Origin: Thermodesulfobacterium sp. TA1
GTDB taxonomy: Bacteria; Desulfobacterota; Thermodesulfobacteria; Thermodesulfobacteriales; Thermodesulfobacteriaceae
Assembly (NCBI RefSeq): GCF_008630935.1
Contig: NZ_CP043908.1
Span: 682,001-746,000, forward strand
Length of the DNA: 64,000 bases
Direction: 5' to 3'
Positions 7,386 to 17,293 of the stretch are shown in pieces. Position numbers and translations under genes: made by a program. Numbering within the stretch: position 1 is the stretch's first letter; every line of letters starts with the position of its first letter. Under the pieces are notes generated by a model. The model was not told the origin of the DNA. It made no database searches and saw only the letters and a program-made list of their open reading frames with translations.

Positions 7386-9026
7386 ATGTTAAAAGAACTT
7401 AGCATCAAAAATCTAGTTTTGATAGACGAGGTTTCCCTTAATTTAGATAAGGGGTTTATTGTTTTTACTGGTGAAACCGGAGCAGGTAAGTCTTTGGTAA
7501 TAAAGGCTATAAGGCTTTTGTTAGGCGATAGGTTTAGTCAAGACTATCTTAAGCCTGGGGCTAAGGAAGGAGAGGTAGAGGCTGTTATTTGGGGTGGAGA
7601 ACTTTTATACCAAAGGTTAAAAGAATTGGGTTATTCTGAGACCGAGGAAGTTCATGTTATACGCTCTTTTTCTCCAAAAAAACAAAAAGTTTTTATTAAT
7701 GGGGAATTAGCTTCTTTGACAGAACTTAGTTACTTAACCAAGGACTTCATCCTTCTTACCAGTCAGCATGAATTTTATACCCTACTGCATCCAGAAAAAC
7801 AGTTAGAGCTTTTAGACGAGTTTATTAACTTATCCCCTCTTCTCAAGCCTTACCGAGAAGCTTTATCTCAATATAAAGAAATCTCTTCTCAAGTTTTATC
7901 TTTAGAAAAGAAACTTGAAGACTTGATGCTAAAAAAGGATTTTTTAACCTTTCAAATAAAAGAGCTTGAAGATTTAAATCCAAATCCAGAAGAGGAAGAA
8001 GAGCTTAAAGAGAAAAGGGAAAAACTTAAAAATCTTACTTTTTTAAGAGAACAGTTGAGTTTGGTCTCAAATCTTTTAGAAGAAACCACCTCTAACCTTC
8101 ATCAAACTTTATCTTCTTTTGAAAAACTTAGCGATTTAGATAAAACCTTTAAGTTTTATGCTGAAAGAACTTTAGGGTTTTACTACGAAATAAAAGAAAT
8201 GTTGCGAGAGGTTCAAGCCTATTTTAAAGAACTTCCTGAGGACAACTCAGAATTAGACCAAATAGAAGCACGACTTTCTCAATATGAAAGGTTAAAGAAA
8301 AAGTATCAAAAAGATACCCAAGGTTTGCAGAAACTTTTAAAAGAATTAAAAGAGGAACTTAAGCTTTTAGATTGTGGAAAAGAGGACTACGAAGACTTAA
8401 AGAAAAAAAGGGAAGTTTTGGCAGATGAAGTGATAAAACTTGCAGAACACCTAACCTTTAAACGAAAAGAAGGGGCGTCAGTCTTAACTAATTTGTTAAA
8501 AGAAGAGCTTAAAGAACTTGGGATGGAAAAGGTTGAGATCTTGATAGAGGTAATTACTAAGTCTTTTGACCCTAAAAATTTTAGTCCTTATGGGCTTGAC
8601 GAGGTTAAGATCCTTTTTTCATCCAATCCAGGGATTCCACCAAGACCGCTTGAAAAGGTGGCTTCTGGAGGAGAACTTTCTCGCTTTTTCTTAGCTACTC
8701 AGTCTATCATTAAGGATAAACAGACCGCTAAGACGGTTATTTTTGATGAGGTAGACGTGGGGATAGGAGGACTTACCGCTAAAAAGGTAGGGGAAAAACT
8801 AAAAAGACTTTCTGAAAATACCCAGGTGCTTTGTATTACCCATCTTCCTCAAATAGCAGCTTTGGCAGACCACCATTTTTTAGTAGAAAAGGTCTCAACT
8901 CAAGAAGAAACCAAGGCTATGGTTAAACTTCTTAAAGGAGAAGAAAGACTTAAGGAAATTGCTCGGATGTTAGGCCATCCAGACCATATTGAATTAGCTT
9001 TTCAATTTTTAAAGGAACGGGCCTAA
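7386..9026 (+). CDS. recN: DNA repair ATPase RecN
   Basis: A 546-residue SMC-like protein that acts at DNA double-strand breaks. The Walker A motif FTGETGAGKSLVIKA lies near residues 29-43. Two coiled-coil arms follow (about 150-360). The C-terminal half has the ABC signature SGGELSRFFLA and Walker B TVIFDEVDVGIGG, and ends with the family's THLPQIAALAD histidine switch. Length is typical of RecN. The ATG at 7386 follows a weak TAAGG site. It heads a tight + strand run; the next gene starts one base after its stop. Confidence 0.95.
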   Translation: MLKELSIKNLVLIDEVSLNLDKGFIVFTGETGAGKSLVIKAIRLLLGDRFSQDYLKPGAKEGEVEAVIWGGELLYQRLKELGYSETEEVHVIRSFSPKKQKVFINGELASLTELSYLTKDFILLTSQHEFYTLLHPEKQLELLDEFINLSPLLKPYREALSQYKEISSQVLSLEKKLEDLMLKKDFLTFQIKELEDLNPNPEEEEELKEKREKLKNLTFLREQLSLVSNLLEETTSNLHQTLSSFEKLSDLDKTFKFYAERTLGFYYEIKEMLREVQAYFKELPEDNSELDQIEARLSQYERLKKKYQKDTQGLQKLLKELKEELKLLDCGKEDYEDLKKKREVLADEVIKLAEHLTFKRKEGASVLTNLLKEELKELGMEKVEILIEVITKSFDPKNFSPYGLDEVKILFSSNPGIPPRPLEKVASGGELSRFFLATQSIIKDKQTAKTVIFDEVDVGIGGLTAKKVGEKLKRLSENTQVLCITHLPQIAALADHHFLVEKVSTQEETKAMVKLLKGEERLKEIARMLGHPDHIELAFQFLKERA

Positions 9027-9956
9027 ATGATAAAAGCGCTTTTATTGTTTTCAGACGGGCTTGATAGCCTTCTTGCAGGTCTACTTCTTAAAAATCAAGG
9101 GATAAAGGTATTTCCTGTGAGGTTTATTACTCCTTTTTTTGGTTGGAAATATAAAGAAAACCCTGAGATGTTTTATCAGAAAACTTTAGATGTTGGTTTT
9201 GAAAAGGGTCTGGTGGTAGATATAACCGAAGAATACTTAGAGGTTTTAAAAAAACCTAAGTATGGATATGGAGATTTTGCTAATCCTTGTTTAGACTGTA
9301 AGATTTTGATGATTAAGCTTGCTAAAAATTTGCTTGGTGAGCTTGGATGTGATTTTATAGCTACTGGAGAGGTAGTAGGTCAAAGGCCCATGAGCCAGAA
9401 TAAACAAGCGTTAGGGCTTATAGAAAAAGTTGCAGGAGTAGAAGGTTTTCTTCTAAGGCCTCTTTCTGCTAAGCTTTTAGCTCCTACTATACCTGAAGCT
9501 AAAGGGTTGATAGACAGAGAAAAACTTTTAGACCTTCAGGGAAGACAAAGAAAAACCCAATTTGAATTGGCTAAAAAGTGGGGGTTAAAAGAAATTCCAA
9601 CCCCTGCAGGGGGATGTTTGTTGACCGATCCGCAAATAGGGACAAGGGTTCTTAGAGTCTTAAAGGAAAAAAGACCGCTTAACTATAAAACCGCTCAAAT
9701 TCTTTGTTTAGGGCGCCATTTTTTTGAAGAAAATCTTTGGGTTGTGCTTGGAAGAAATCAAGAGGAAAATCAGAGAATTCAAAAAATAATAAACGTAGAT
9801 TACGCGCTTTATACACTTAATGAAAGTGCACCCATTGCCTGTATCCTCGAAGGTAATCCTCCTTTAGAGTTTATAAAAGAACTTTTACTGAAATACTCTC
9901 CTAAAGCTAAAAGAAAGTTAGCTGCAGGAGAAAGGATAGAATGTATAAAACTGTAG
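9027..9956 (+). CDS. PP-loop tRNA-thiolation-like enzyme with NFACT-R_2-type tail
   Basis: A 309-residue protein of the MnmA/ThiI-like adenine-nucleotide alpha-hydrolase group. The PP-loop LLFSDGLDSLLAG lies at residues 5-17. NPCLDCK (about 87-93) and PAGGCLL (about 194-200) hold the paired cysteines typical of tRNA 2-thiolation enzymes. The C-terminal part, GRHFFEENLWVVLGRNQEEN, resembles the NFACT-R_2 domain seen fused to this subgroup. The substrate base is not certain. The gene abuts recN and overlaps the next gene by 16 bases, so it is translated in the same operon. Confidence 0.8.
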   Translation: MIKALLLFSDGLDSLLAGLLLKNQGIKVFPVRFITPFFGWKYKENPEMFYQKTLDVGFEKGLVVDITEEYLEVLKKPKYGYGDFANPCLDCKILMIKLAKNLLGELGCDFIATGEVVGQRPMSQNKQALGLIEKVAGVEGFLLRPLSAKLLAPTIPEAKGLIDREKLLDLQGRQRKTQFELAKKWGLKEIPTPAGGCLLTDPQIGTRVLRVLKEKRPLNYKTAQILCLGRHFFEENLWVVLGRNQEENQRIQKIINVDYALYTLNESAPIACILEGNPPLEFIKELLLKYSPKAKRKLAAGERIECIKL

Positions 9957-10753
9957 CTTTACTTACTGACTTTGGGTCTAAAGACCACTATGTAGGGGTG
10001 GTTAAAGGTAGAATATTGCAAGAACTTGAAAAAAAAGGATGGTCAAACTTTGCAGACCTTCAGTTTATAGACCTTTGTCATGAAATACCCCCTCAAGATA
10101 TTAAAAAGGCCGCTTTTATGTTGTTTTTTTCTTATCAATATTTTCCTCAAGGTACCATATTTTTATGTATCGTTGACCCAGGGGTAGGCACTGAAAGAAA
10201 GGCATTAGTTCTTAAGACTGATAAATATTTTTTTGTTGGTCCAGATAACGGAATTTTTTCTTTAATCTATCAAAAAGAACCAAAATTGATTCCCTATGAA
10301 ATAGAAGTAAATAAGGTTTTAAGACCTCCTTATAGTCAAACTTTTCATGGGAGAGACCTTTTTGCTCCTGTGGTTTCTTGGTTGTTAACAGGGGAGTCAT
10401 TAGAACATTTTAGCAGGAGGATTTCTTTAGAAAGCTTGATTAAATTAGAGTTTAAACCTCCTGAAAAAACAGAAAAAGGTTTGAAGCTTTCTGTATGGTA
10501 TGTAGATCGTTTTGGCAACCTGATTACCAACCTGCATCAAGATTTGGCAAGACAAGTCGGAAAGGCTTTTAAAATTTTGGTAGGCGGTAGAGAAATTCCG
10601 ATGGTTAAAACTTATGCGGAGGCTAAAAAAGGAGAGATAGTAGGGTTGTTTGGAAGCGAAGGCCTACTTGAAATAGCGGTCAATCAAGGTTCAGCAGAAG
10701 AGGTTTTAGGTATGCCTGAGATAGAAATTATTTTGGAGAAAAAGGAGAGTTGA
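9941..10753 (+). CDS. SAM hydroxide adenosyltransferase family protein (DUF62)
   Basis: A 270-residue member of the DUF62/SAM chlorinase-fluorinase superfamily. Non-halogenase members hydrolyse S-adenosylmethionine to adenosine and methionine. Motifs seen are LLTDFGSKDHYVGVVKG (residues 6-22), CIVDPGVGTERKAL, FVGPDNGIFSLI and HGRDLFAPV, all conserved in the family. WYVDRFGNLITNL marks the C-terminal domain. Its start lies within the previous gene and its stop is three bases before mpl. A halogenase role is unlikely because the halogenase-specific loop is absent, but this was judged by eye. Confidence 0.9.
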   Translation: MYKTVALLTDFGSKDHYVGVVKGRILQELEKKGWSNFADLQFIDLCHEIPPQDIKKAAFMLFFSYQYFPQGTIFLCIVDPGVGTERKALVLKTDKYFFVGPDNGIFSLIYQKEPKLIPYEIEVNKVLRPPYSQTFHGRDLFAPVVSWLLTGESLEHFSRRISLESLIKLEFKPPEKTEKGLKLSVWYVDRFGNLITNLHQDLARQVGKAFKILVGGREIPMVKTYAEAKKGEIVGLFGSEGLLEIAVNQGSAEEVLGMPEIEIILEKKES

Positions 10754-10756
10754 GTT

Positions 10757-12166
10757 ATGAAGGTATTTTTTATAGGAATCGGTGGAATAGGAATGTGTGG
10801 AGTAGCAGGTCTTTTAAAACAATCTGGATATCAAGTTTTTGGTTCAGAAAAAGCAGAGGTTTATCCTCCGGCTTCAGAAATTTTAAAAGAATTAAAGATT
10901 AGAGTCTTTCCTTTTGACCCAGAAAACATAAATCAAATCAAACCCGATTGTGTAGTGGTAGGAAACTCGGTCAAGGCTGAGCATCTGGAAGTTTTAAAGA
11001 CTCAAGAGTTAAAAATCCCGCTATTTTCTTTTCCCCAATTTCTTGAAAAGAATTGTTTTAACGGAAAAAAGGTTTTAGTTTGTGCTGGAACCCATGGCAA
11101 GACAACTACTACTGCACTTTTAAGTTATTTAATGAAAAAAGGTGGATATGAGCCTTCATTTTTGATAGGAGGGGTGTTAAAGGATGAAGGGAGAAATTTT
11201 GGTTATGCCGAAGGAAAATGGATAGTGATAGAAGGAGATGAATATCCTTCTGCTTTTTTTGACAAGGTACCTAAGTTTTTTCATTATAAACCTTATGCTG
11301 TTATCTTAACGAGCTTAGAGTATGATCATGCAGATGTATATCCTGATCTCGAAACTTTAAAAAAAGCCTTTATAGAATTTATAAAACTTTTACCTGAGGA
11401 TGGGTTGTTGGTTTATAACGGTGATGAACCTAATTTAAAGGAGGTAATAACAAGGGCAAACCCTAAAGCTAAGGTTATTTCATACGGAAAAGAAAAGAGC
11501 AATGATTTTAGGTTGGTGGAAGCTGAAACTTTTTGGGGAGAGAAGTGTTTTATGTCTAAGTTTAAGGTTAACCAATCTGATAAAGAAGAGATTTTTCAGG
11601 TAAGTTTGGTAGGAGAATATAACATGTTAAACACCTTAGGGGTGATAGCTTTATTAAAAGGATTAAATCTTTTTAATCAGGACATAAAAGAGGGATTAAA
11701 AACCTTTCCGGGAATAAAAAGAAGACAAGAGGTAGTCTATAAATCTAATGAGCTTGTGGTAATAGATGATTTTGCCCATCACCCTACCGCGGTTAGAGTT
11801 ACTCTTGGTGAGCTTAAAAAAGCAGTAAAACCAGAGTTAACCGTGTTGTTTTTTGAACCTCGGACCAACTCAAGCAAGCGTAAGATTTTTCAACAGGCTT
11901 ATGTAGAAAGCTTATGCTTAGCCGATGTGATTTATCTTAAAGAACCAATAGGGTTAGAAAACATTCCTCAAGAAGACCGGATAGACCTTGATAGAATGGT
12001 AGAAGAGATTAGATTTAAAAATAAGAAAGCTTTTAAACTGACAGAAGAGTTTAACCTAATAACAACCTTTGATTGGTTAAACTATCCTGGTAAAAAACTG
12101 GTAGTGTTTATGTCTAGTGCTTATATGGAAAAAGAAATGCAAGGATTGTTGAAACTGCTATTCTGA
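10757..12166 (+). CDS. mpl: UDP-MurNAc:tripeptide ligase Mpl (Mur ligase family)
   Basis: A 469-residue Mur ligase that attaches the recycled tripeptide L-Ala-gamma-D-Glu-mesoDAP to UDP-MurNAc. The Rossmann start FIGIGGIGMCGVAGLL lies at residues 5-20, the ATP loop GTHGKTTTTALL near 114 and the C-domain DDFAHHPTAVRVTL near 336. The stretch YPSAFFDKVPKFFHYKP matches the Mpl subfamily (DTAFFDKRSKFxHY) rather than MurC. Sequence and length fit Mpl; MurC activity is the main alternative. It is in a run with recN upstream and a two-component pair downstream, overlapping the kinase start by one base. Confidence 0.87.
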   Translation: MKVFFIGIGGIGMCGVAGLLKQSGYQVFGSEKAEVYPPASEILKELKIRVFPFDPENINQIKPDCVVVGNSVKAEHLEVLKTQELKIPLFSFPQFLEKNCFNGKKVLVCAGTHGKTTTTALLSYLMKKGGYEPSFLIGGVLKDEGRNFGYAEGKWIVIEGDEYPSAFFDKVPKFFHYKPYAVILTSLEYDHADVYPDLETLKKAFIEFIKLLPEDGLLVYNGDEPNLKEVITRANPKAKVISYGKEKSNDFRLVEAETFWGEKCFMSKFKVNQSDKEEIFQVSLVGEYNMLNTLGVIALLKGLNLFNQDIKEGLKTFPGIKRRQEVVYKSNELVVIDDFAHHPTAVRVTLGELKKAVKPELTVLFFEPRTNSSKRKIFQQAYVESLCLADVIYLKEPIGLENIPQEDRIDLDRMVEEIRFKNKKAFKLTEEFNLITTFDWLNYPGKKLVVFMSSAYMEKEMQGLLKLLF

Positions 12167-13203
12167 TGGTATTTTTGGAAAACTCTATAATTTTTACTAA
12201 GGATAGCATAGAAAAAATTAATTACCCTACTGCTATTTCTGAATGTGAAAGGGTAGGGCTTGAGTTTAAGCATAAAATCGTTTATTATAACTCAAGGTTT
12301 TTAAGGGACTTTATTTATCTTCTTAAAGATGATGAGGTGGTTTTTTTAGAAGAGCTTTTTGGTCCGGTTTTTGATACCTTTGGGTTGACGTTTTTTACCT
12401 TTGAAAACAATTTTTATTACCTTTTTAATCTTCCTATTAATCCAAATTATACTATACATGTGTTTATTCAGGAAAAAGACTGGTTTAGATTTCCTTACTG
12501 GATTAACACCGAAAGACTTGCCAGTTTGGGGAAATTAGCAGGTGAAATATCTCATGAGTTAAAAAATCCTTTAAGTGGTATCCTTCTTTATGCCAGTATG
12601 TTAAAGGAGGAAATCGGAGAGGTTCCTACCTATCAGACATGGTTAGAAAGGATTATCAGCCTTACTGAAAGATGTAGGATGATTATCAACGGACTGTTGA
12701 CTTTTGGGAGACCTGAGGAAGAAAAAAGAGAATGGGTAGAGGTTAATTTTACCATAAAGAAGGTATATGAGCTTCTGTCGGAATATCCTTTATTTAAAAA
12801 CATAAAATTTAACTTAAAATTACAAACCAACCTTCCCCAGATTTATGCGAGCCAAGGCCAGATAGAGCAGGTGTTGTTTAATCTTTTTATTAACGCTGCC
12901 CAGGCTATGAAGGGAAAAGGAGAAATTACCGTAGAAACTTTTTTTAAAAACGATACGATAGTGATAAAAGTAAAAGATACAGGTCCAGGTATACCTTCTG
13001 AGATCATGCCTTTTATTTTCGACCCTTTTTTTACTACCAAAGAAAAAGGTGAGGCTACCGGTTTGGGACTTTCCATTTGTTATGGTATTATCAAAAACCA
13101 TGGAGGAAGGATAAACGTTTACAACCTAAAAGAGGGAGGGGCTTGTTTTGAAATTCTTTTTCCTTTATTAACCAGGGAGGCTTTAAGAGAAGATGCGGTA
13201 TAA
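12166..13203 (+). CDS. Soluble NtrB-like sensor histidine kinase
   Basis: A 345-residue kinase with a 115-residue N-terminal region of unknown fold and no membrane segment, so sensing is probably cytoplasmic. HisKA with GEISHELKNPLSGILL (His near residue 130) is followed by an ATPase domain with the N box QVLFNLFINAAQAM, G1 DTGPGIP and G2 GLGLSICYGII. It overlaps the response regulator by 11 bases and is co-transcribed with mpl. The partner regulator activates sigma-54 promoters. The signal is unknown; its position after a murein-recycling gene hints at envelope stress, but that is inference. Confidence 0.87.
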   Translation: MVFLENSIIFTKDSIEKINYPTAISECERVGLEFKHKIVYYNSRFLRDFIYLLKDDEVVFLEELFGPVFDTFGLTFFTFENNFYYLFNLPINPNYTIHVFIQEKDWFRFPYWINTERLASLGKLAGEISHELKNPLSGILLYASMLKEEIGEVPTYQTWLERIISLTERCRMIINGLLTFGRPEEEKREWVEVNFTIKKVYELLSEYPLFKNIKFNLKLQTNLPQIYASQGQIEQVLFNLFINAAQAMKGKGEITVETFFKNDTIVIKVKDTGPGIPSEIMPFIFDPFFTTKEKGEATGLGLSICYGIIKNHGGRINVYNLKEGGACFEILFPLLTREALREDAV

Positions 13204-14593
13204 AGGAAGGATTTTGGTAGTAGATGATGAAGTAGACATAAGAGAAGGGTTGGCTATTTTTTTTCAAAAAGAAGATTATCGGGTGGATACAGCTGAGAAT
13301 AAAAAGGACGCTTTAGAATATTTTTCTAAAAAGGAGTATGACGTAGTATTTTTAGACCTAAAACTTCCAGATGGAAACGGACTTGACCTTTTAAAAGAAT
13401 TTTTAGAGATAAACTATGAAAGTCAGATTATCGTTATTTCAGCCTACGGGAATATAGAGACCGCAGTTTCTGCTATTAAAATGGGGGCTTTTGATTTTTT
13501 AGAAAAGCCCTTCTCGGTTTATCAGGCTAAGGTAGCGGTTGAAAAGGCTATAGAGAAAAAAAAGCTTATCCTGGAGAACTTATACCTTAAGTTTAGTTTA
13601 AAAGAGAAAGAAGAAAAAATACCCTTTATAGGTGAAGACCCTAAGATTAAACAAATTCTTGAGAAGGCTAAAATTATTGCTTCAACCGACTGCACCGTCC
13701 TTATTACAGGAGAATCAGGAACAGGTAAAGGGCTTTTAGCTAAAAAGATTCACGAAATGGATTTAATTTATAAAGGACCTTTTGTATGTGTAGACTGTGG
13801 AGCAGTGGTACCGACCCTTTTCGAAAGTGAACTTTTTGGCCATGCTAAAGGGGCTTTTACCGGAGCCCAACAAGCCAAAATAGGAAAAATAGAGTTTGCT
13901 CAAGGAGGGGTGCTTTTTCTTGATGAAATAGGTAACATCCCACTTGACTTGCAAGCCAAACTTCTAAAAGTAGTAGAAGAGAAAGAGTTCAGCCCTGTAG
14001 GTAGTTTAAAGGTTATTAAAGCAAACGTAAGGATAATAGCCGCTACCAACAAAGACCTAAAAGAAGAGGTAAAAAAAGGAACCTTTAGAGAAGACCTTTA
14101 TTATCGTCTTAATGTAGTAAGCCTACATCTTCCCCCTTTAAGAGAACGAAAAGGAGATATCCTGATTTTATCAAACTACTTTTTAAAACATTTTTGTGAA
14201 AAATACAAAAAACCTTTAAAGCTTTTTTCTCCCAAGGTTTTGAGTCTTTTTATGGAATATAATTGGCCAGGCAACATAAGGGAATTAAAAAATTTAATAG
14301 AAAGATTGGTAATTTTTTCTACTAAGGATGAAATCACAGAAAAAGACTTGCTTTTGGCTGAGTTTGAACCTCTAACTAAAGAAAAAAACGTAGAAAGATT
14401 AACAGAAGAGATGTTTACTTCTACTTTTGAAGAAATTTTACCTATAGAGGAAATAGAAAAACAGTATATAATGAAGGTGCTTAAACAGCTTAACTGGAAC
14501 AAAAGTTTAGCCGCAAAAAAATTAAAAATAGATAGAAAAACTTTAACTCAAAAACTTAAAAAGTGGGGAGTTGATAAAGAAATGGTAATATAA
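13193..14593 (+). CDS. NtrC-family sigma-54 response regulator
   Basis: A 466-residue activator. The receiver domain (about 1-125) has VVDDEVD and [10 protein letters not shown] with the phospho-acceptor Asp near residue 55. The AAA+ domain has Walker [12 protein letters not shown], the sigma-54 contact loop GAFTGAQQ, Walker [11 protein letters not shown] and the arginine region [12 protein letters not shown]. The C-terminal helix-turn-helix of Fis type reads [20 protein letters not shown]. All ATPase motifs are intact. It is paired with the kinase just upstream. The regulated promoter is not identifiable here. Confidence 0.95.
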   Translation: MRYKGRILVVDDEVDIREGLAIFFQKEDYRVDTAENKKDALEYFSKKEYDVVFLDLKLPDGNGLDLLKEFLEINYESQIIVISAYGNIETAVSAIKMGAFDFLEKPFSVYQAKVAVEKAIEKKKLILENLYLKFSLKEKEEKIPFIGEDPKIKQILEKAKIIASTDCTVLITGESGTGKGLLAKKIHEMDLIYKGPFVCVDCGAVVPTLFESELFGHAKGAFTGAQQAKIGKIEFAQGGVLFLDEIGNIPLDLQAKLLKVVEEKEFSPVGSLKVIKANVRIIAATNKDLKEEVKKGTFREDLYYRLNVVSLHLPPLRERKGDILILSNYFLKHFCEKYKKPLKLFSPKVLSLFMEYNWPGNIRELKNLIERLVIFSTKDEITEKDLLLAEFEPLTKEKNVERLTEEMFTSTFEEILPIEEIEKQYIMKVLKQLNWNKSLAAKKLKIDRKTLTQKLKKWGVDKEMVI

Positions 14594-14666
14594 GTTAATT
14601 TTTTCACTTTTACTCCAAATTGTTTATTTTTTAAGTATTTTAATTTACAAAAATTGGGAGGAAGTT

Positions 14667-15431
14667 ATGGAGCTTGAGATCCAGAGGGCTATCGTAAAGT
14701 ATGGTATGGAAGACCTTTATGATTACAGTGATGTAGATGTACTGATAGTAGGAGCAGGTCCTTCAGGACTTACATGTGCTAAGTATTTAGCTGAAAAAGG
14801 CTATAAGGTAGCGGTTTATGAAAAACGTTTGTCCTTTGGTGGAGGTATAGGTGGTGGTGGTAATATGATACCTAAAATAGTGGTTCAAGAGGAGGTATTG
14901 CCTATAGTAAATGATTTTAAGATACGATATAAAAAAGCAGAGAAAGGTTTGTATGTGGTTGACCCTGCTGAACTTATCGCTAAACTGGCTACAGGGGCTT
15001 TAGATGCTGGAGCTAAGTTTTTTCTTGGAGTATATGTAGAGGATGTAATAGTCAGGGATAACCCACCTAAGGTCTGTGGGGTGTTGTGGAAGTGGACAGC
15101 TATAGAAATGGCAGGTCTTCATGTAGACCCACTTTTTACTCAGTCTAAAGCTTTGGTCGATGCCTCTGGTCATGGGGCTGAAATTGTACAAATTGCCGCT
15201 GAAAAAAATCCAGAGTTAAACATTTTTATCAAAGGAGAAAGGTCTAACTGGAGTGAAGTTTCTGAAAAGGTGGTGGTAGAACATACTGCTAAGGTAGCAG
15301 AAGGGCTTTATGTTACAGGAATAGCCGTTTGTGAGGTTTTTGGCCTTCCAAGAATGGGTCCTATTTTTGGCGGGATGCTTATGAGTGGCAAAAGAATAGC
15401 AGAGATTATTGACAAGGATCTATCTAAATAA
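14667..15431 (+). CDS. thi4: Thiazole synthase Thi4, sulfide-dependent type
   Basis: A 254-residue flavoprotein-like enzyme that makes the thiazole part of thiamine from NAD and glycine. The dinucleotide site VLIVGAGPSGLTCAKYLAE is near residue 29 and GGGIGGGGNMIPK follows. The critical position reads DASGHGAEI: His is found where suicidal eukaryotic Thi4 has Cys. This predicts a catalytic enzyme using free sulfide, as in methanogen homologues, and fits a sulfidogen. The ATG follows GGGAGGAAG. It is a single-gene unit with a terminator at 15450-15471. No TPP riboswitch is apparent in the 73 bases before it. Confidence 0.92.
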   Translation: MELEIQRAIVKYGMEDLYDYSDVDVLIVGAGPSGLTCAKYLAEKGYKVAVYEKRLSFGGGIGGGGNMIPKIVVQEEVLPIVNDFKIRYKKAEKGLYVVDPAELIAKLATGALDAGAKFFLGVYVEDVIVRDNPPKVCGVLWKWTAIEMAGLHVDPLFTQSKALVDASGHGAEIVQIAAEKNPELNIFIKGERSNWSEVSEKVVVEHTAKVAEGLYVTGIAVCEVFGLPRMGPIFGGMLMSGKRIAEIIDKDLSK

Positions 15432-15449
15432 TTATTAATCATAAAGACA

Positions 15450-15471
15450 GGGGCTGTTTTATAACAGCCCC
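15450..15471. terminator. Bidirectional terminator between thi4 and uvrC
   Basis: A perfect 9-bp stem, GGGGCTGTT and AACAGCCCC, closes a TTAT loop between two convergent genes. T-rich sequence follows on the plus strand (CTTAACCTTTT). It can serve both transcripts. Confidence 0.8.
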
Positions 15472-15482
15472 TTAACCTTTTA

Positions 15483-17285
15483 TTAGGTTTGATATCTTGT
15501 CAAATTTTCCTTTAAGGTTTTTGCCAGTTTTAGATTAAATCCTGGTAGTTTAGCGATTTTCTCTAAAGGTGCTTGAATTATTTCTTCGAGACTTTTAAAA
15601 TGGGAGAGAAGCACTTCTTTGCGTTTTGGTCCTATTCCTCGGATGTTGTCTAACCAACCTAAAAGGTTTTTTTGGGTTTTACTTTTTTCTGCAAAGGTTT
15701 TAGCAAACCTATGAGCCTCTTCCATAATCCGTCCGATAAAATGATGAACTTCTTTATGTTTGGGGAGAAAGACAGGATTTTTTCTTCCAGGGATATAAAG
15801 TTTTTCAGGCTGTCTTTTTTCGTTCTTAGCAATCGCTCTTATCTCTACTTCTTTTAGGTTTAAGTCTTCAACTACTCTTAAGGCTGTTTCTAAATGTCCC
15901 TTCCCTCCGTCTATCAAGAATAGGTCAGGAAGGTTTTGTTCTTCTAATCCTCGTTTTAACCTCCGATATAAGACTTCATAAAGCATAGAATAGTCATCTC
16001 TTCCGGCTTCTTTTATGTGATATCTTCTATAAAGACTTTTATCTGGTTCTCCCTCAAAAAAACAGACCGTAGCCCCTACTTTTGCCTCTCCATAAAACTG
16101 AGAGAGGTCTATAGCTTCAATCTTACGTGGTTCTTTAGAAAGTTTGAGCACTGTTTTAATCTCTTCGGCAAGTCCTGCATACCAAGGTTTTTCTTGTCGT
16201 TTTTCTGAAATGACATACTCTTTAAGGTTTTTTAGTGCTATTTGTTTTAACACGATAAATTCTTCTGACTCTGGATGGACTAATATTTCTACTTTATAAT
16301 TTGCGTTTTCTGTTAAAACTTCTTCTAAATCCTCTTTTTCTTCTAACTCATAAGGAAGGTAGATTTTAGGAGGAATGACTTTACCGTCAAGATAAAACTG
16401 AACTAAAAGCTCTTTTAGGGTAGACCCTTCAAGAGGGTTTTTAATCCCAAAACTTTGGAAGCCATAAAGGTACCCATGTCTTATAAAAAGAACGATAAAA
16501 TATTCCTTAGCTTCTGTTTTTTGAGTAAACCAAAAGTCTAAGTCTAAGGCTTCTTGTAGAACTACCGCCTGTTTTTCTAAGATGATTTCAAGGTCTTTTA
16601 GCCTATCTCTTAAAAAAGCCGCTCGTTCGAACTCTAAATTTTCAGCAAGTCTTTCTATTTCTTCTCGGATTTTTTCTGCTAATTTTTTCCCTCCTCCTTG
16701 GAAAAATTCTATTATTCCTTGAACTAATTTTTGATATTCTTCTTTAGGTATAGGATGAACACAAGGGGCTAAGCATTTTTTGATTTGATAATAAATACAA
16801 GGGTTTTTTCTTCTTTTCATCTCTGCGAGGCTACATTTTCTCAAAGGAAAAAGGTTAGAGAGGAGTTTAAGGACCTCTCTTAGACCACGGGCAGAGGTGA
16901 AAGGGCCAAAGTATAAGGCTTTATCTCCCCTTTTTCTTCTACGTACAATTTGTAAAGCAGGATATTCTTCTTGTAATCCTATCCTTAAAAGAGGATAGTT
17001 TTTATCATCCTTTAAAAGAACGTTATATTTAGGACGATATTTCTTGATAAGACTTGCTTCAAGAAGAAGGGCTTCCTTTTCTGTTCGAGTAAGAAAGTAT
17101 TCTAAACTTTCAGTAGTTTCTACTAAACGTTGAATTTTAGGAGAAAGGAGAAGTCCTTTTACATAATAGGACAACCTATTTTTTAGATTTTTGGCCTTTC
17201 CTACATAAAGGACTTCTCCTCTTCCTCCTTTAAAGAGATAAACTCCGGGTGATTCGGGGATTTCTTTTAAATTTATCATTAACAT
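15483..17285 (-). CDS. uvrC: Excinuclease ABC subunit C
   Basis: A 600-residue nucleotide-excision-repair nuclease that cuts on both sides of a lesion bound by UvrB. The N-terminal GIY-YIG domain is clear (SPGVYLFKGGRGEVLYVGKA). A UvrB-interacting UVR segment (EIERLAENLEFERAAFLRD) lies near residues 205-230. The C-terminal RNase H-like nuclease has EAIDLSQFYGEAKVGATVC and FLIDGGKGHLETAL, and a helix-hairpin-helix pair (DNIRGIGPKRKEVLL) closes it. Length is standard. It is the last gene of the minus-strand run from ileS, starting eight bases after the dehydrogenase stop. Confidence 0.96.
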   Translation of the reverse strand: MLMINLKEIPESPGVYLFKGGRGEVLYVGKAKNLKNRLSYYVKGLLLSPKIQRLVETTESLEYFLTRTEKEALLLEASLIKKYRPKYNVLLKDDKNYPLLRIGLQEEYPALQIVRRRKRGDKALYFGPFTSARGLREVLKLLSNLFPLRKCSLAEMKRRKNPCIYYQIKKCLAPCVHPIPKEEYQKLVQGIIEFFQGGGKKLAEKIREEIERLAENLEFERAAFLRDRLKDLEIILEKQAVVLQEALDLDFWFTQKTEAKEYFIVLFIRHGYLYGFQSFGIKNPLEGSTLKELLVQFYLDGKVIPPKIYLPYELEEKEDLEEVLTENANYKVEILVHPESEEFIVLKQIALKNLKEYVISEKRQEKPWYAGLAEEIKTVLKLSKEPRKIEAIDLSQFYGEAKVGATVCFFEGEPDKSLYRRYHIKEAGRDDYSMLYEVLYRRLKRGLEEQNLPDLFLIDGGKGHLETALRVVEDLNLKEVEIRAIAKNEKRQPEKLYIPGRKNPVFLPKHKEVHHFIGRIMEEAHRFAKTFAEKSKTQKNLLGWLDNIRGIGPKRKEVLLSHFKSLEEIIQAPLEKIAKLPGFNLKLAKTLKENLTRYQT

Positions 17286-17293
17286 TTTGCATG

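Noticed and set aside
14594-14666. TPP riboswitch before thi4
   Set aside because: Only 73 AT-rich bases lie there, without the THI-box sequences.
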